A stretch of DNA of 64,000 nt from Frondihabitans sp. Leaf304. Lineage in GTDB: Bacteria; Actinomycetota; Actinomycetes; Actinomycetales; Microbacteriaceae. The notes beneath the pieces were generated by a model. The model saw nothing but the letters and a program-made list of their open reading frames with translations, made no database searches and had not been told where the DNA came from. The stretch covers positions 1,962,895 to 2,026,894 of the forward strand of contig NZ_LMNV01000002.1 in NCBI RefSeq assembly GCF_001423105.1, read 5' to 3'. The number at the start of each line of letters is the position of its first letter. Within the stretch, counting starts at the first letter, position 1. Shown here piece by piece: positions 1 through 8,108 of the stretch. The position numbers and the translations under genes were made by a program.

Positions 1-234
1 GGGCGTGGCCGTCAAAAAGCCAAGCACACCAAGGTTGCCCGCGAGCTGAAGTACTTCAGCCCGGACACCAACTACGGTGCGCTCGAAAAAGAGCTCTCCA
101 GCCCGCACGGCGACGACAATTACGTCGACAAGTGGGCCGACGAGGTAGAAGAAGACGACACCGATGACCAGTACGTCGACAAGTACGCCGACGACTTCGT
201 CGAGCACGACGAGCCGCAGCACAAGTCGGCCTGA
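1..234 (+). CDS. DUF3073 family protein, 3' part only
   Basis: The reading frame is open from the first base and ends at a TGA at 232-234, giving 77 residues without the true start. The product is small, basic at the left (GRGRQKAKHTKVAREL) and then very acidic, with YFSPDTNY and repeated YVDK(W/Y)AD elements. This is the layout of the actinobacterial DUF3073 family, a short cytosolic protein of unknown function often found near purM and purF. Here too purM and purF follow within 2 kb. Only the first few codons are likely to be missing, since family members are usually 60-100 residues. No biochemical role is claimed. Confidence 0.85.
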   Translation, partial: GRGRQKAKHTKVARELKYFSPDTNYGALEKELSSPHGDDNYVDKWADEVEEDDTDDQYVDKYADDFVEHDEPQHKSA

Positions 235-261
235 GCGCTCGCTGGGCGAACATCGCAGCGA

Positions 262-289
262 AATGCCGCTTCCTTCGGGAGGCGGCATT
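262..289 (+). terminator. intrinsic terminator-like hairpin after DUF3073 gene
   Basis: The arms AATGCCGCTTCC and GGAGGCGGCATT (one T-G pair) close on a TTCG tetraloop at 274-277. The hairpin starts 27 bases after the DUF3073 stop. There is no real U-tract, which is common for actinobacterial terminators. It probably ends the DUF3073 transcript. Confidence 0.75.
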
Positions 290-314
290 CGTCATTCGAG
301 ATGCGGGCGACGGC

Positions 315-509
315 TCAGTGGAATGCGGCCGTCACCGCGGGCATGAGGGCTAGGGCGATGACGAAGAGTCCGCCAGCCGCCGTGAATGCAGCGGTGCGAC
401 GCCCGCCGGTGATCGCGGTGAATGTCTGCGCCGGAGCCTCGTCGGGCACCTCGACGGTGCGGACGACGACCTCGTGATCGATGACGGTGACTGTGCGGGT
501 GAAAGACAT
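315..509 (-). CDS. small membrane protein, 64 aa, unknown function
   Basis: This is a 64-residue protein starting at an ATG whose complement lies at 507-509, preceded by a good ribosome binding site (AGAGGA, about 7 bases upstream). The first half is polar with alternating Thr/Val/Glu (residues 1-35). Residues about 40-62 form one hydrophobic helix rich in Ala, Leu, Val and Ile, ending in AAFH. It is therefore likely a single-pass membrane protein with its N-terminus in the cytosol. I do not recognise a family. It stands alone between the DUF3073 gene and purM. Codon use is normal for the region, with G/C in third positions. Confidence 0.6.
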   Translation of the reverse strand: MSFTRTVTVIDHEVVVRTVEVPDEAPAQTFTAITGGRRTAAFTAAGGLFVIALALMPAVTAAFH

Positions 510-772
510 CGGGTGGTCCTCTGGGGTGATGTGGCGTCATTGCCGTGCCGCTCATCGTTGAGCAACCATCACAGAGTACGTCGAAATCGCCCGTTTGTCC
601 CGCGAAATGCGGACTCCGCTGTTCCCGACCTGTGCCCCGCCGGTCCCCCGTTTAGGCGGCTGCGCTCGTCGGGCCAGCGAGATGGCCTGAACTTCAGGAT
701 CCGGCGGAGCCGCCCGACGATTCGGCCATTTGGCGCGCCCCGACCCGCGAGGCTCGGCAACCGCCGCTCGGC

Positions 773-1930
773 TCAGCCCGCGTAGGCCCCGACGAGCCGC
801 ACGGCCCCGCCGTCGACGCCCTTGGCGCCCTGCTCGAAGCCGCTGAGGTCGCGGATGCCGACCGACACGGCACCGACCTGCCAGGTGTGAATTCCACTTG
901 CTTCGAGGTGGGCAGTCACCGCGACCGCGGAGTCGCGCGCGACGACGGCGATCATGCCGATGCCGAGGTTCCAGGTGCCCTCGCTCGACTCGAGGGTCGA
1001 CCCGGCGATGTCGCTCAGCACACGGAAGACCGGGGCCGGCGACCAGGAGCCGCGGTCGACCTCGGTCCAGGATCCGACCGGCAGCACTCGAGCGAGGTTG
1101 GCGGCGATCCCGCCTCCGGTCACGTGGCTCAGCGCATGAACGCTCCCTCGGAGCGACGGCTCGTCGAGCACGGCCAGCAGGGGCGACGTGTAGAGGCGTG
1201 TGGGCTCGAGGAGCACCTCGCCGATGACGCCGCCGAGGTCGGCGTTCGAGTCGCTGTAGCCGAGGTCGGCCGAGCGCAGGATGTGGCGCACGAGCGAGAA
1301 GCCGTTGGAGTGGAGGCCGGACGACTCCAGCGCGAGCACCACGTCGCCCTCCTCGACGAGGTGCGGCCCGAGCTGAGAGCCCGACTCGACCGCGCCCACC
1401 GCAGCCCCCGCGACGTCGTAGTCGTCGGGTCCGAGCAGGCCGGGGTGCTCAGCGGTCTCGCCGCCGACGAGGGCCGTGCCGGTCGCCGAGCAGCCGCGGG
1501 CGATACCGGCGACGATGTCGGCGATGCGTGAGGGGACAACCTTGCCGCAGGCGATGTAGTCGGTCATGAAAAGGGGCTTGGCGCCGACCACCACGATGTC
1601 GTCGACGACCATGCCGACGAGGTCTTGGCCGATGGTGTCGTGCTTGTCGAGCGCCTGCGCGATGGCGACCTTCGTGCCGACCCCGTCGGTGCTCGTGGCG
1701 AGCAGCGGGCGGTCGAAGCTCTTGAGGAACGAGACGTCGAAGAGGCCCGCGAAACCGCCGACCCCACCCATCACGTTGGTGGTGTGCGTGGCCGAGACGG
1801 CCGACTTCATCAACTCGACGGCGAGGTCACCGGCGGCGGTGTCGACTCCGGCCGCCGCATACGAACTCGAGGCGGACGCAACGGAGCTCGAGACGTTCGA
1901 GGCGGCGGAGTTGGTCAATTCTCGTTCCAA
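773..1930 (-). CDS. purM: phosphoribosylformylglycinamidine cyclo-ligase (AIR synthetase)
   Basis: PurM closes the imidazole ring of FGAM with ATP to give aminoimidazole ribonucleotide, step five of IMP synthesis, in the cytosol. The sequence shows the family landmarks: YAAAGVDTAAGD near residue 25, the Gly-rich GGVGGFAGLF, STDGVGTK (substrate/ATP loop), the VDD metal-binding region, GGETAEHPG, LHSNGFSLVR, and HVTGGGIAANLAR near the C-terminus. The start is uncertain. The longest frame uses TTG at 1928-1930; a second TTG at 1916-1918 is possible, and there is no ATG or GTG before the conserved part. It is divergent from purF with only about 60 bases between start codons, instead of lying downstream of it in an operon. 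Confidence 0.93.
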   Translation of the reverse strand: MERELTNSAASNVSSSVASASSSYAAAGVDTAAGDLAVELMKSAVSATHTTNVMGGVGGFAGLFDVSFLKSFDRPLLATSTDGVGTKVAIAQALDKHDTIGQDLVGMVVDDIVVVGAKPLFMTDYIACGKVVPSRIADIVAGIARGCSATGTALVGGETAEHPGLLGPDDYDVAGAAVGAVESGSQLGPHLVEEGDVVLALESSGLHSNGFSLVRHILRSADLGYSDSNADLGGVIGEVLLEPTRLYTSPLLAVLDEPSLRGSVHALSHVTGGGIAANLARVLPVGSWTEVDRGSWSPAPVFRVLSDIAGSTLESSEGTWNLGIGMIAVVARDSAVAVTAHLEASGIHTWQVGAVSVGIRDLSGFEQGAKGVDGGAVRLVGAYAG

Positions 1931-1989
1931 TCGCAGGCATGACAGACTGTCTGGGTAAGCCCAACTCTACGGTCTGGAGCCAGCTGCGC
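1931..1989. promoter_or_regulatory. short divergent control region of purM and purF
   Basis: These 59 bases must carry the promoters for both purM (leftward) and purF (rightward). They contain a perfect 11-base palindrome GACAGACTGTC at 1941-1951, a possible operator. A GGAG at 1976-1979 is the likely ribosome binding site of purF. I cannot assign -10 boxes with confidence, and the regulator is unknown. Confidence 0.35.
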
Positions 1990-3453
1990 ATGTGCGGCAT
2001 CGTCGGTCTCGTCGCGCACGAGCCAGCAAACCAACTCGTCTACGACGCCCTCCTCCTGCTTCAGCACCGGGGGCAAGACTCGACCGGAATCGCTACCGCA
2101 GAAGGCAGCATCTTCCACGTCTCGAAAACCCGCGGCCAGGTTCGCGAGGGCTTCCGCACCCGCGACATGCGGGGTCTCCTCGGCAACATGGGCATCGGCC
2201 ACGTGCGCTACGCGACCAAGGGCGCCGCCTCGAACGAGCAGGAGGCGCAGCCGTTCTACGTGAATGCGCCCTACGGCATCACGCTCATTCACAACGGCAA
2301 CCTCACCAACACGCGTGAGCTGACGAGCGAGCTGTTCCACATCGACCGTCGGCACCTCAACACGAACAGCGACACCGAGCTCCTGGTGAACGTGCTCGCG
2401 CACGAGCTGCAAGAGCAGGTCAACGGCCACGAGCTCGACCCCGAGCAGGTCTTCGCCGCCGTGACGCGCGTGCACGATCGCGTCGAGGGCTCGTACGCCG
2501 CCATCGCGATGATCGCCGGCCACGGCCTCCTCGCCTTCCGCGACCCGTTCGGCATCCGCCCGCTGATCCTCGGCAAGCGCCAGGCTCTGAACGGCAGCGG
2601 CCGCATGGAGTGGATCGTCGCCTCCGAGAGTCTCGTGCTCGAGTCGGCCGGCTACGAGATCGTCCGCGACGTCGCTCCCGGCGAAGCCGTATTCGTCACG
2701 CTCGACGGCGAGATGGTCTCGAAGCAGTGCCACTCGCGCCCCCGCCTCGTGCCCTGCTCGTTCGAGTACGTCTACCTGGCCCGCCCCGACTCGGTGATGA
2801 ACGGCATCTCGGTCTACGACGCCCGCCTCCGTCTCGGCGACAAGCTCGCCGACACCGTCGCGAAATACGCCCCGACGGGCAACATCGACGTAGTTATGCC
2901 GATCCCCGACTCGTCGCGCCCCGCGGCCTCACAGGTCGCGCAGAAGCTCGGCATCGAATACCGCGAGGGCTTCTACAAGAACCGCTACATCGGCCGCACC
3001 TTCATCATGCCGGGGCAGGCGGAGCGCAAGCGCTCGGTCCGTCAGAAGCTCAATGCGATGGGCTCCGAGTTCAAGGGCAAGAACATCCTGATCGTCGACG
3101 ACTCGATCGTGCGCGGCACCACCTCGCGCGAGATCGTCGAGATGGCCCGCGCCGCTGGCGCCAACGAGGTCACGTTCACCTCGGCCGCGCCTCCCGTGCG
3201 ATTCCCGCACGTCTACGGCATCAACATGCCGACCCGGCAGGAGCTGATCGCGCACGATCGCAAGATCCCCGAGATCGCCAAGGTGCTCGGCGCCGACCAT
3301 CTCATCTACCAGGAGGTCGAAGACATGCGCGCCGCGATCACCGAGGGGTCGAACGTCACCGACCTTGAGATGAGCTGCTTCACGGGCGACTACGTCACCG
3401 GCTCGGTCACCCCCGAATACCTGGCGTGGGTCGAGGCGAACCAGCTCAGCTGA
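1990..3453 (+). CDS. purF: amidophosphoribosyltransferase
   Basis: PurF makes 5-phosphoribosylamine from PRPP and glutamine, the first committed step of purine synthesis. I chose the ATG at 1990 because it gives MCGIVGLV, placing the Ntn-hydrolase nucleophile Cys at position 2, exposed after Met removal. GGAG lies 10 bases upstream. An ATG at 1939 would add a 17-residue propeptide. The N-terminal glutaminase half has HRGQDSTGIA, RYATKG and HNGNLTN. The C-terminal half has the PRPP loop VDDSIVRGTT at about 368-377 and the Cys-containing SCFTGDY near the end. The length of 487 aa is normal. It is transcribed away from purM. Confidence 0.95.
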   Translation: MCGIVGLVAHEPANQLVYDALLLLQHRGQDSTGIATAEGSIFHVSKTRGQVREGFRTRDMRGLLGNMGIGHVRYATKGAASNEQEAQPFYVNAPYGITLIHNGNLTNTRELTSELFHIDRRHLNTNSDTELLVNVLAHELQEQVNGHELDPEQVFAAVTRVHDRVEGSYAAIAMIAGHGLLAFRDPFGIRPLILGKRQALNGSGRMEWIVASESLVLESAGYEIVRDVAPGEAVFVTLDGEMVSKQCHSRPRLVPCSFEYVYLARPDSVMNGISVYDARLRLGDKLADTVAKYAPTGNIDVVMPIPDSSRPAASQVAQKLGIEYREGFYKNRYIGRTFIMPGQAERKRSVRQKLNAMGSEFKGKNILIVDDSIVRGTTSREIVEMARAAGANEVTFTSAAPPVRFPHVYGINMPTRQELIAHDRKIPEIAKVLGADHLIYQEVEDMRAAITEGSNVTDLEMSCFTGDYVTGSVTPEYLAWVEANQLS

Positions 3454-3539
3454 GCCCGGCGCACCCAGCCCCCGCTCGGGCGGCACCCCCTGTTTCACCC
3501 CGTGGTGAGACCGGGCGGGTGCGTAGGCTGATCGGCACC

Positions 3540-4373
3540 ATGTCTGATGCTCCTCCACCCGACCCTGCGATGCGTTTGCTCGACTCGGTCGCGCCGAGTC
3601 GGCCGAGCGGCGACACGGGCACCCCGGCGCTCGGCATTCGCGGCCTGGCCAAGCGGTTCGGCGAGAAGGTCGCGGTGCAGGGTCTCGATCTCGAGGTTCC
3701 CGCCGGATCCTTCTTCGGCCTCGTCGGCCCGAACGGCGCCGGAAAGACCACGACGCTCTCGATGGCGACGGGCCTGCTCCGCCCCGATGCGGGAGAGATC
3801 AGGATCCTGGGCACCGATGTGTGGGCTGATCCCACTGCAGCCAAGCGACTCGTCGGGGTGCTCAGCGACGGGATCGCCCTCTTCGACCGTCTCAGCGGCG
3901 AGCAGCTCATCACCTACCACGGCCTGCTCAACGGCATGGACCGCGAGACCGTGAAGACGCGCACCCGCGACCTGCTCGACCTGCTCGACATGAACGAGGC
4001 GGCCGGCAAGCTCGTCGTCGACTACTCGGCCGGCATGACGAAGAAGATCGCGCTCGCGACAGCTCTGGTGCACGCACCACGACTGCTGGTGCTCGACGAG
4101 CCGTTCGAGTCGGTCGATCCGGTCTCGGCGGCCAACATCCGCGACATCCTGCACGGCTACGTCGAGTCGGGCGGCACGGTGATCGTGTCGAGCCACGCGA
4201 TGGACATGGTGCAGCGCATGTGCGACCACGTGGCCATCATCGCCTCCGGGCGAGTGCTGACCTCGGGCACCGTCGACGAAGTCCGCGGCGGGCGAGACCT
4301 CGAAGACGTCTTCGTCGATCTCGTCGGCGGTCGCCACCACACGAGGGGGCCGGAGTGGTTGCGCACCTCCTGA
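3540..4373 (+). CDS. ABC transporter ATP-binding protein (ABC-2/exporter type)
   Basis: This is a 277-residue ATPase that would energise the membrane protein encoded next. Walker A GPNGAGKTT is at about 64-72 and Walker B LLVLDEPF at about 183-190. The signature is YSAGM instead of LSGGQ, as is common in this subclass, and the H-loop is in VSSHAMDMV. The N-terminal 35 residues (PPPDPAMRLLDSV...) are a non-conserved extension. The frame is open further upstream but overlaps purF. The ATG at 3540 follows a clear gap after purF, so I use it. The downstream permease overlaps by 19 bases, so the two are coupled. The substrate is unknown. Confidence 0.9.
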   Translation: MSDAPPPDPAMRLLDSVAPSRPSGDTGTPALGIRGLAKRFGEKVAVQGLDLEVPAGSFFGLVGPNGAGKTTTLSMATGLLRPDAGEIRILGTDVWADPTAAKRLVGVLSDGIALFDRLSGEQLITYHGLLNGMDRETVKTRTRDLLDLLDMNEAAGKLVVDYSAGMTKKIALATALVHAPRLLVLDEPFESVDPVSAANIRDILHGYVESGGTVIVSSHAMDMVQRMCDHVAIIASGRVLTSGTVDEVRGGRDLEDVFVDLVGGRHHTRGPEWLRTS

Positions 4374-5926
4374 GCCTTCGGCTGCTGGTGCTGCGCAACA
4401 CCCTGGCGCGGAGCCCCTGGCAGCTCGTCGCCGTCATCGCCGGAGGCATCTACGGCGTCGGAATTCTGGCCGTGGTGTTCGTCGGCCTCGCCTTTCTCGG
4501 ATCGGCCCCGGTCGGCCTGATCAAGACGATCGTCGTGCTCGCCGGGTCGGCGACCCTTCTCGGCTGGGCGATCGTGCCGTTGCTCGCGTCGGGGATCGAC
4601 CAGACGCTGAGCGTCGCGCGCCTCAAGATCTTCCCGCTCGCTCCCACCCGCCTGGTCGCCGCCCTGGCCGTCTGCGGTCTGCTCGGCATCCCCGGCGCGG
4701 TGACGCTCCTGGCGGGCCTCTTCACGGCCGCCACCTGGTGGCGCCAGCCGGGGATCGCCCTCGTCGCCCTCCTGGTGGCCACCCTCGCCGTACTGACCTG
4801 CGTCTGCGCGTCACGGATGATCGAGTCGCTCAACGCGGGCCTCTCCGCCCACCGGCGGTACCGCGAGATCTCGGGGATCCTGCTGCTCATTCCACTGCTC
4901 CTGCTCGGCCCGGCCATCACCGTGCTCGCCCAGGGGCTCCGGGGCGCTGCAGCGACGCTGCCCGTCTTGGCGGAGGGCCTGAGCTGGAGCCCGCTCGGTG
5001 CCGCCTGGTCGGTCCCCTCCGACATCGCCCTCGGCCACCCCGGTACCGCCGCGCTGAAGCTGCTCATCGCGCTCGCCACGCTCGCGATCGTCGTCGTCGT
5101 CTGGCGCCGCAGCCTCGCGACGGCCCTCGTCTCGACCCAGCAGCCGGCCTCGAAGAGCGCGGCCGCGGGCGACATCGGCCTCTTCGCCCGCCTTCCGGCC
5201 ACCCCCACCGGCGCCGTCGCGGCCCGAGCCCTGACCTACTGGATCCGCGACCCCCGCTACAGCCGGCAGTTGATCCTGATCCCGATCTTCCCGATTCTGC
5301 TCTTCGTCAACAGCCGCACGCTCGATCTGCCGGGCCTCGTGACCGCCTCGGGTCCGGTCGTCGCTGTGCTCGTCTCGCTGTCGATCTTCACTGACCTGTC
5401 GTACGACTCCACCGCCTTCGCGGCGCACCTGTCGGCCGGGTTGCCCGGCCGCGCCGATCGCGCCGGGCGCGTGATCGCCGTCGCCTCGTTCGCAGTGCCC
5501 ATCGTCGTCGCGATCACGGTCGGTTCGGTGGCGGTTGCGGGATCCTGGTCGTCTCTGCCGGCTCTGCTCGGCCTGTCGCTCGGGATGCTCCTCACCGGGC
5601 TGGGGCTCTCGAGCGTGTCGTCGGCGCGGATCGTGCTGCCGGTGCCCGCGCCGGGCGACAGCCCCTTCGCCGCGAAGACCGGGGCCGGGTTCACCACCTC
5701 GGTGACCACGTTCGCGACCTGGGGCGTTCTGCTGCTGCTCTCGCTGCCCGAGATCGTGCTGGCGGTGGTCGCGGGAGCCACGGGCAGCGCCCTGCTCGGC
5801 GCGATCACGCTGATGGTCGGGCTGGGGCTCGGCGCGACGCTGCTGGTCAACGGAGTGCGAATCGGCGGCCGTGAGCTCGATCGGCGCGGGCCCGACCTGC
5901 TGGCCCGCCTCCGCGTCCAGCGCTGA
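4355..5926 (+). CDS. ABC transporter permease, multi-pass membrane protein
   Basis: The 523-residue product has about ten to twelve hydrophobic segments and short charged loops. It starts at a GTG at 4355 inside the end of the ATPase gene (19-base overlap), which gives VVAHLLSLRLLVLRNTL, a typical amphipathic lead into the first membrane helix. It pairs with the preceding ATPase as a two-gene exporter. There is no substrate-binding protein, which also suggests export. The region SVARLKIFPLAPTRLV after the third helix resembles loops in other large actinobacterial ABC-2 permeases. I cannot name the substrate. Confidence 0.82.
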   Translation: MVAHLLSLRLLVLRNTLARSPWQLVAVIAGGIYGVGILAVVFVGLAFLGSAPVGLIKTIVVLAGSATLLGWAIVPLLASGIDQTLSVARLKIFPLAPTRLVAALAVCGLLGIPGAVTLLAGLFTAATWWRQPGIALVALLVATLAVLTCVCASRMIESLNAGLSAHRRYREISGILLLIPLLLLGPAITVLAQGLRGAAATLPVLAEGLSWSPLGAAWSVPSDIALGHPGTAALKLLIALATLAIVVVVWRRSLATALVSTQQPASKSAAAGDIGLFARLPATPTGAVAARALTYWIRDPRYSRQLILIPIFPILLFVNSRTLDLPGLVTASGPVVAVLVSLSIFTDLSYDSTAFAAHLSAGLPGRADRAGRVIAVASFAVPIVVAITVGSVAVAGSWSSLPALLGLSLGMLLTGLGLSSVSSARIVLPVPAPGDSPFAAKTGAGFTTSVTTFATWGVLLLLSLPEIVLAVVAGATGSALLGAITLMVGLGLGATLLVNGVRIGGRELDRRGPDLLARLRVQR

Positions 5927-5930
5927 CGAT

Positions 5931-5947
5931 CAGCCCGCTCGGGGCTG
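5931..5947. terminator. hairpin between convergent genes
   Basis: CAGCCC (5931-5936) pairs with GGGCTG (5942-5947) across a five-base loop. It lies four bases after the permease stop and just beyond the stop of the minus-strand gene at 5968, so it can serve both strands. The stem is short, so it is weak on its own. Confidence 0.45.
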
Positions 5948-5967
5948 AGGAGGTGCTGCTCGACTGA

Positions 5968-6333
5968 CTATTCGAGTTCGCCGTCGACCGGTTGATCGGC
6001 CTCGTCAGACTCGGGCGTCTCGACGACCGTCCGCTCCCCTTCGACCGAACGACCGCGGCGCGACAGGATCGCGTCGAGGATGACAGCGACGATCGCTCCG
6101 ACCAGAGCGCCGATCGCGATGCCGTAGAGCACGAAGTAGCCGAAGACCTGCGCGAACGGCGTCTGGTCGTCACCGGGTGCAGCCACGACGGCGATCAACG
6201 TGACGACGACACCCACGACGATTCCGCCGAAGATGAAGACCGGGTATTTCGGCGCTCGGCGCACTCGCACCTCGTCGCGGGTCGCGCTGACCTGCGGCTC
6301 GGGCTGCGGAAGATCGTCGGGTGCCGTACTCAC
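5968..6333 (-). CDS. two-pass membrane protein, unknown function
   Basis: This is a 121-residue protein from a GTG start. A polar N-terminus of about 30 residues (STAPDDLPQPEPQVSATRDEVRVRRAPKY) is followed by a helix PVFIFGGIVVGVVVTLIAVVAA, a short loop (GDDQTPFAQVF), a second helix with GxxxG motifs (GIAIGALVGAIVAVI), then an acidic tail. Similar small two-helix proteins occur near purD in related actinobacteria, but I know no function. It is convergent with the ABC permease and codirectional with the sterol-carrier-like gene upstream. Confidence 0.72.
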   Translation of the reverse strand: MSTAPDDLPQPEPQVSATRDEVRVRRAPKYPVFIFGGIVVGVVVTLIAVVAAPGDDQTPFAQVFGYFVLYGIAIGALVGAIVAVILDAILSRRGRSVEGERTVVETPESDEADQPVDGELE

Positions 6334-6409
6334 GGCTCCATTCTCTCAGGAACAGCCGCTCTTCCCGACCCGGCGAGCTTCGCTTCGAGAGAGCCGAGGA
6401 TCCCACGGC

Positions 6410-6787
6410 TCACCGGGCTGACCCACCCCACGCGATGGGAAGGTATCCGACGAGGTCGGCCCGGCTGCCGGACGCCGACACGAGCGCGCGGTCGACTGCG
6501 TCCTCCCATCGGAGTCGCCCGTCGGCGAGCGCCAGAAAGGTCTGCGCGTCGGTCTCGACGACGTTCGGCGGGGTGCCGCGCGTGTGGCTCAGTCCTTCGC
6601 GAAACTGCACGGCCCCGAACGGAGGAACCCGCACCTCGACCGTCGCTCCCGGCTCGCGGTCGCCGAGCAGCTGCAGCAGATAGCGGACCGCCGTGGCGGT
6701 CGTCGGCCTCGCGGCTTCAGTGCCCTCGTCGAGTGCCGTGCGGACGGCCGCCCGCCCCGTGGAGGGATCGATTCTCGCTTTGGCCAT
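6410..6787 (-). CDS. sterol carrier family protein (MDMPI/SCP-like), 125 aa
   Basis: The product begins MAKARIDPSTGRAAVRTAL and ends WGGSAR. The core PGATVEVRVPPFGAVQF...GTPPNVVETDAQTFLALADGRLRWEDAV matches the actinobacterial 'sterol carrier family' proteins, a small alpha/beta fold related to SCP2 whose ligand is unknown in bacteria. The pattern of a threonine/aspartate pocket followed by LALADGRLRWEDA is the most recognisable part. The ATG at 6787 is only 19 bases from the purD start on the other strand. Both genes share one overlapping -10 region and are probably leaderless. A longer frame upstream would run into purD and is rejected. Confidence 0.78.
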   Translation of the reverse strand: MAKARIDPSTGRAAVRTALDEGTEAARPTTATAVRYLLQLLGDREPGATVEVRVPPFGAVQFREGLSHTRGTPPNVVETDAQTFLALADGRLRWEDAVDRALVSASGSRADLVGYLPIAWGGSAR

Positions 6788-6793
6788 ACTCGA

Positions 6794-6800
6794 TAAGGTA
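6794..6800. promoter_or_regulatory. overlapping divergent -10 boxes for purD and the sterol-carrier gene
   Basis: Read rightward, TAAGGT occupies 6794-6799 and is followed by exactly seven bases before the purD GTG. Read leftward, TACCTT occupies 6800-6795 and is also followed by seven bases before the ATG at 6787. Both match the TANNNT -10 consensus and the spacing of leaderless transcripts. The two boxes overlap almost completely, so the two promoters should compete for RNA polymerase. Confidence 0.6.
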
Positions 6801-6806
6801 TCCCCC

Positions 6807-8108
6807 GTGCGAATCCTCGTCCTCGGCTCCGGTGCTCGTGAGCACGCCATCGTCACCGCTCTTCTCCGTGAGGGGGCGGGTCGAGACGGCAGCGCCGCTT
6901 CGGCGACACCACCGCACCACATCGTCTCCGCGCCCGGCAACGCGGGCCTGGCCCACGACGTCGAGACCGTCCAGCTCGACGCGACCAACGGCAAGGTCGT
7001 GACCGAGTACGCCCTCGAAAACGACATCGAGCTGGTCGTCATCGGCCCGGAGGCACCCCTAGTCGCCGGTGTCGCCGACGAGTTGCGTGCCCACAGCATT
7101 CCCGTGTTCGGCCCCGGCAAGAGGGCTGCCGCGCTCGAGGGCAGCAAGACCTTCGCGAAGCGGATCATGGACGAAGCGCGAGTTCCGACCGGTCGCGCCG
7201 TTCGCACCGGCAACCTGGCCGAAGCGACCGCGGCGATCGATGAGTTCGGCGCCCCCTACGTCGTCAAGGCCGACGGCCTCGCCGCCGGCAAGGGAGTGCT
7301 GGTCACCACCGAGCGCGACGCGGCCCTCGAGCACGCCACCTACTGGCTGCAGCACGGCTCGGTGCTCGTCGAAGAGTTCCTCGACGGGCACGAGGTCTCG
7401 CTCTTCCTAATCTCCGACGGCCACACCGTGCTCCCTCTGAGCCCCGCCCAAGACTTCAAGCGCCTCCTCGACGGCGACGCCGGGCCCAACACCGGCGGCA
7501 TGGGCGCGTACTCGCCGTTGCCCTGGCTCGCCGACCGCTTCGGCAGCGAGGCTGACTTCGTCGCCGAGGTGATCGAGACGATTGCGCTCCCCACGGTGCG
7601 GCAGCTCGCCAAAGAGGGCACGCCGTTCATCGGCCTGCTCTACGCCGGGCTGATCCTCACCGAGCAGGGCATCCGCGTCATTGAGTTCAATGCCCGGTTC
7701 GGCGACCCCGAGACGCAGGTCGTCCTCCCCCGGCTCACCTCACCGCTCAGCGACCTGCTCCTCGCCGCGGCAACCGGCTCGCTCTCGCAGCATGCTGCAC
7801 CGACCTTCTCGACCGACGTCGCCGTCACGGTCGTCCTCGCCAGCGAGGGCTACCCCGAGTCTCCGCAGACCGGTCGCGCCCTCACGGGGCTCGACTCTGC
7901 GCTGACGGTGCCGGGCGTCAGCATCGCCCACGCCGCGACGGCCCGCCTCGACGACACCCTCGTCGCGACCGGTGGCCGGGTGCTCAGCGTCGTCGGCGCC
8001 GGCGCCGACTTCACCGAGGCCCGCGCCCGCGCCTACGAGGCGCTCGGCCGAATCGGCCTCGAGGGCGGCCAGTACCGCCGCGACATCGCCGCGAAGGTCG
8101 CCGAGTGA
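6807..8108 (+). CDS. purD: phosphoribosylamine--glycine ligase (GAR synthetase)
   Basis: PurD joins glycine to phosphoribosylamine with ATP, the second step of IMP synthesis. The start is the GTG giving VRILVLGSGAREHA. This begins exactly at the conserved N-terminal GSGxREH nucleotide fold and is seven bases after a -10 box. ATP-grasp motifs follow: GPEAPLVAGVAD, GPGKRAAALEGSK, KADGLAAGKGV, EEFLDGHEVSLF, DAGPNTGGMGAYSP, and the metal-binding IEFNARFGDPETQ. The length of 433 aa is normal. purC overlaps its stop by four bases (GTGA), so the two are translated together. Confidence 0.95.
   Translation: MRILVLGSGAREHAIVTALLREGAGRDGSAASATPPHHIVSAPGNAGLAHDVETVQLDATNGKVVTEYALENDIELVVIGPEAPLVAGVADELRAHSIPVFGPGKRAAALEGSKTFAKRIMDEARVPTGRAVRTGNLAEATAAIDEFGAPYVVKADGLAAGKGVLVTTERDAALEHATYWLQHGSVLVEEFLDGHEVSLFLISDGHTVLPLSPAQDFKRLLDGDAGPNTGGMGAYSPLPWLADRFGSEADFVAEVIETIALPTVRQLAKEGTPFIGLLYAGLILTEQGIRVIEFNARFGDPETQVVLPRLTSPLSDLLLAAATGSLSQHAAPTFSTDVAVTVVLASEGYPESPQTGRALTGLDSALTVPGVSIAHAATARLDDTLVATGGRVLSVVGAGADFTEARARAYEALGRIGLEGGQYRRDIAAKVAE

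Noticed and set aside
1939..1989. 17-residue propeptide of PurF from an ATG at 1939
   Set aside because: The ATG at 1990 has a better ribosome binding site and places the catalytic Cys at position 2; the longer form cannot be fully excluded.
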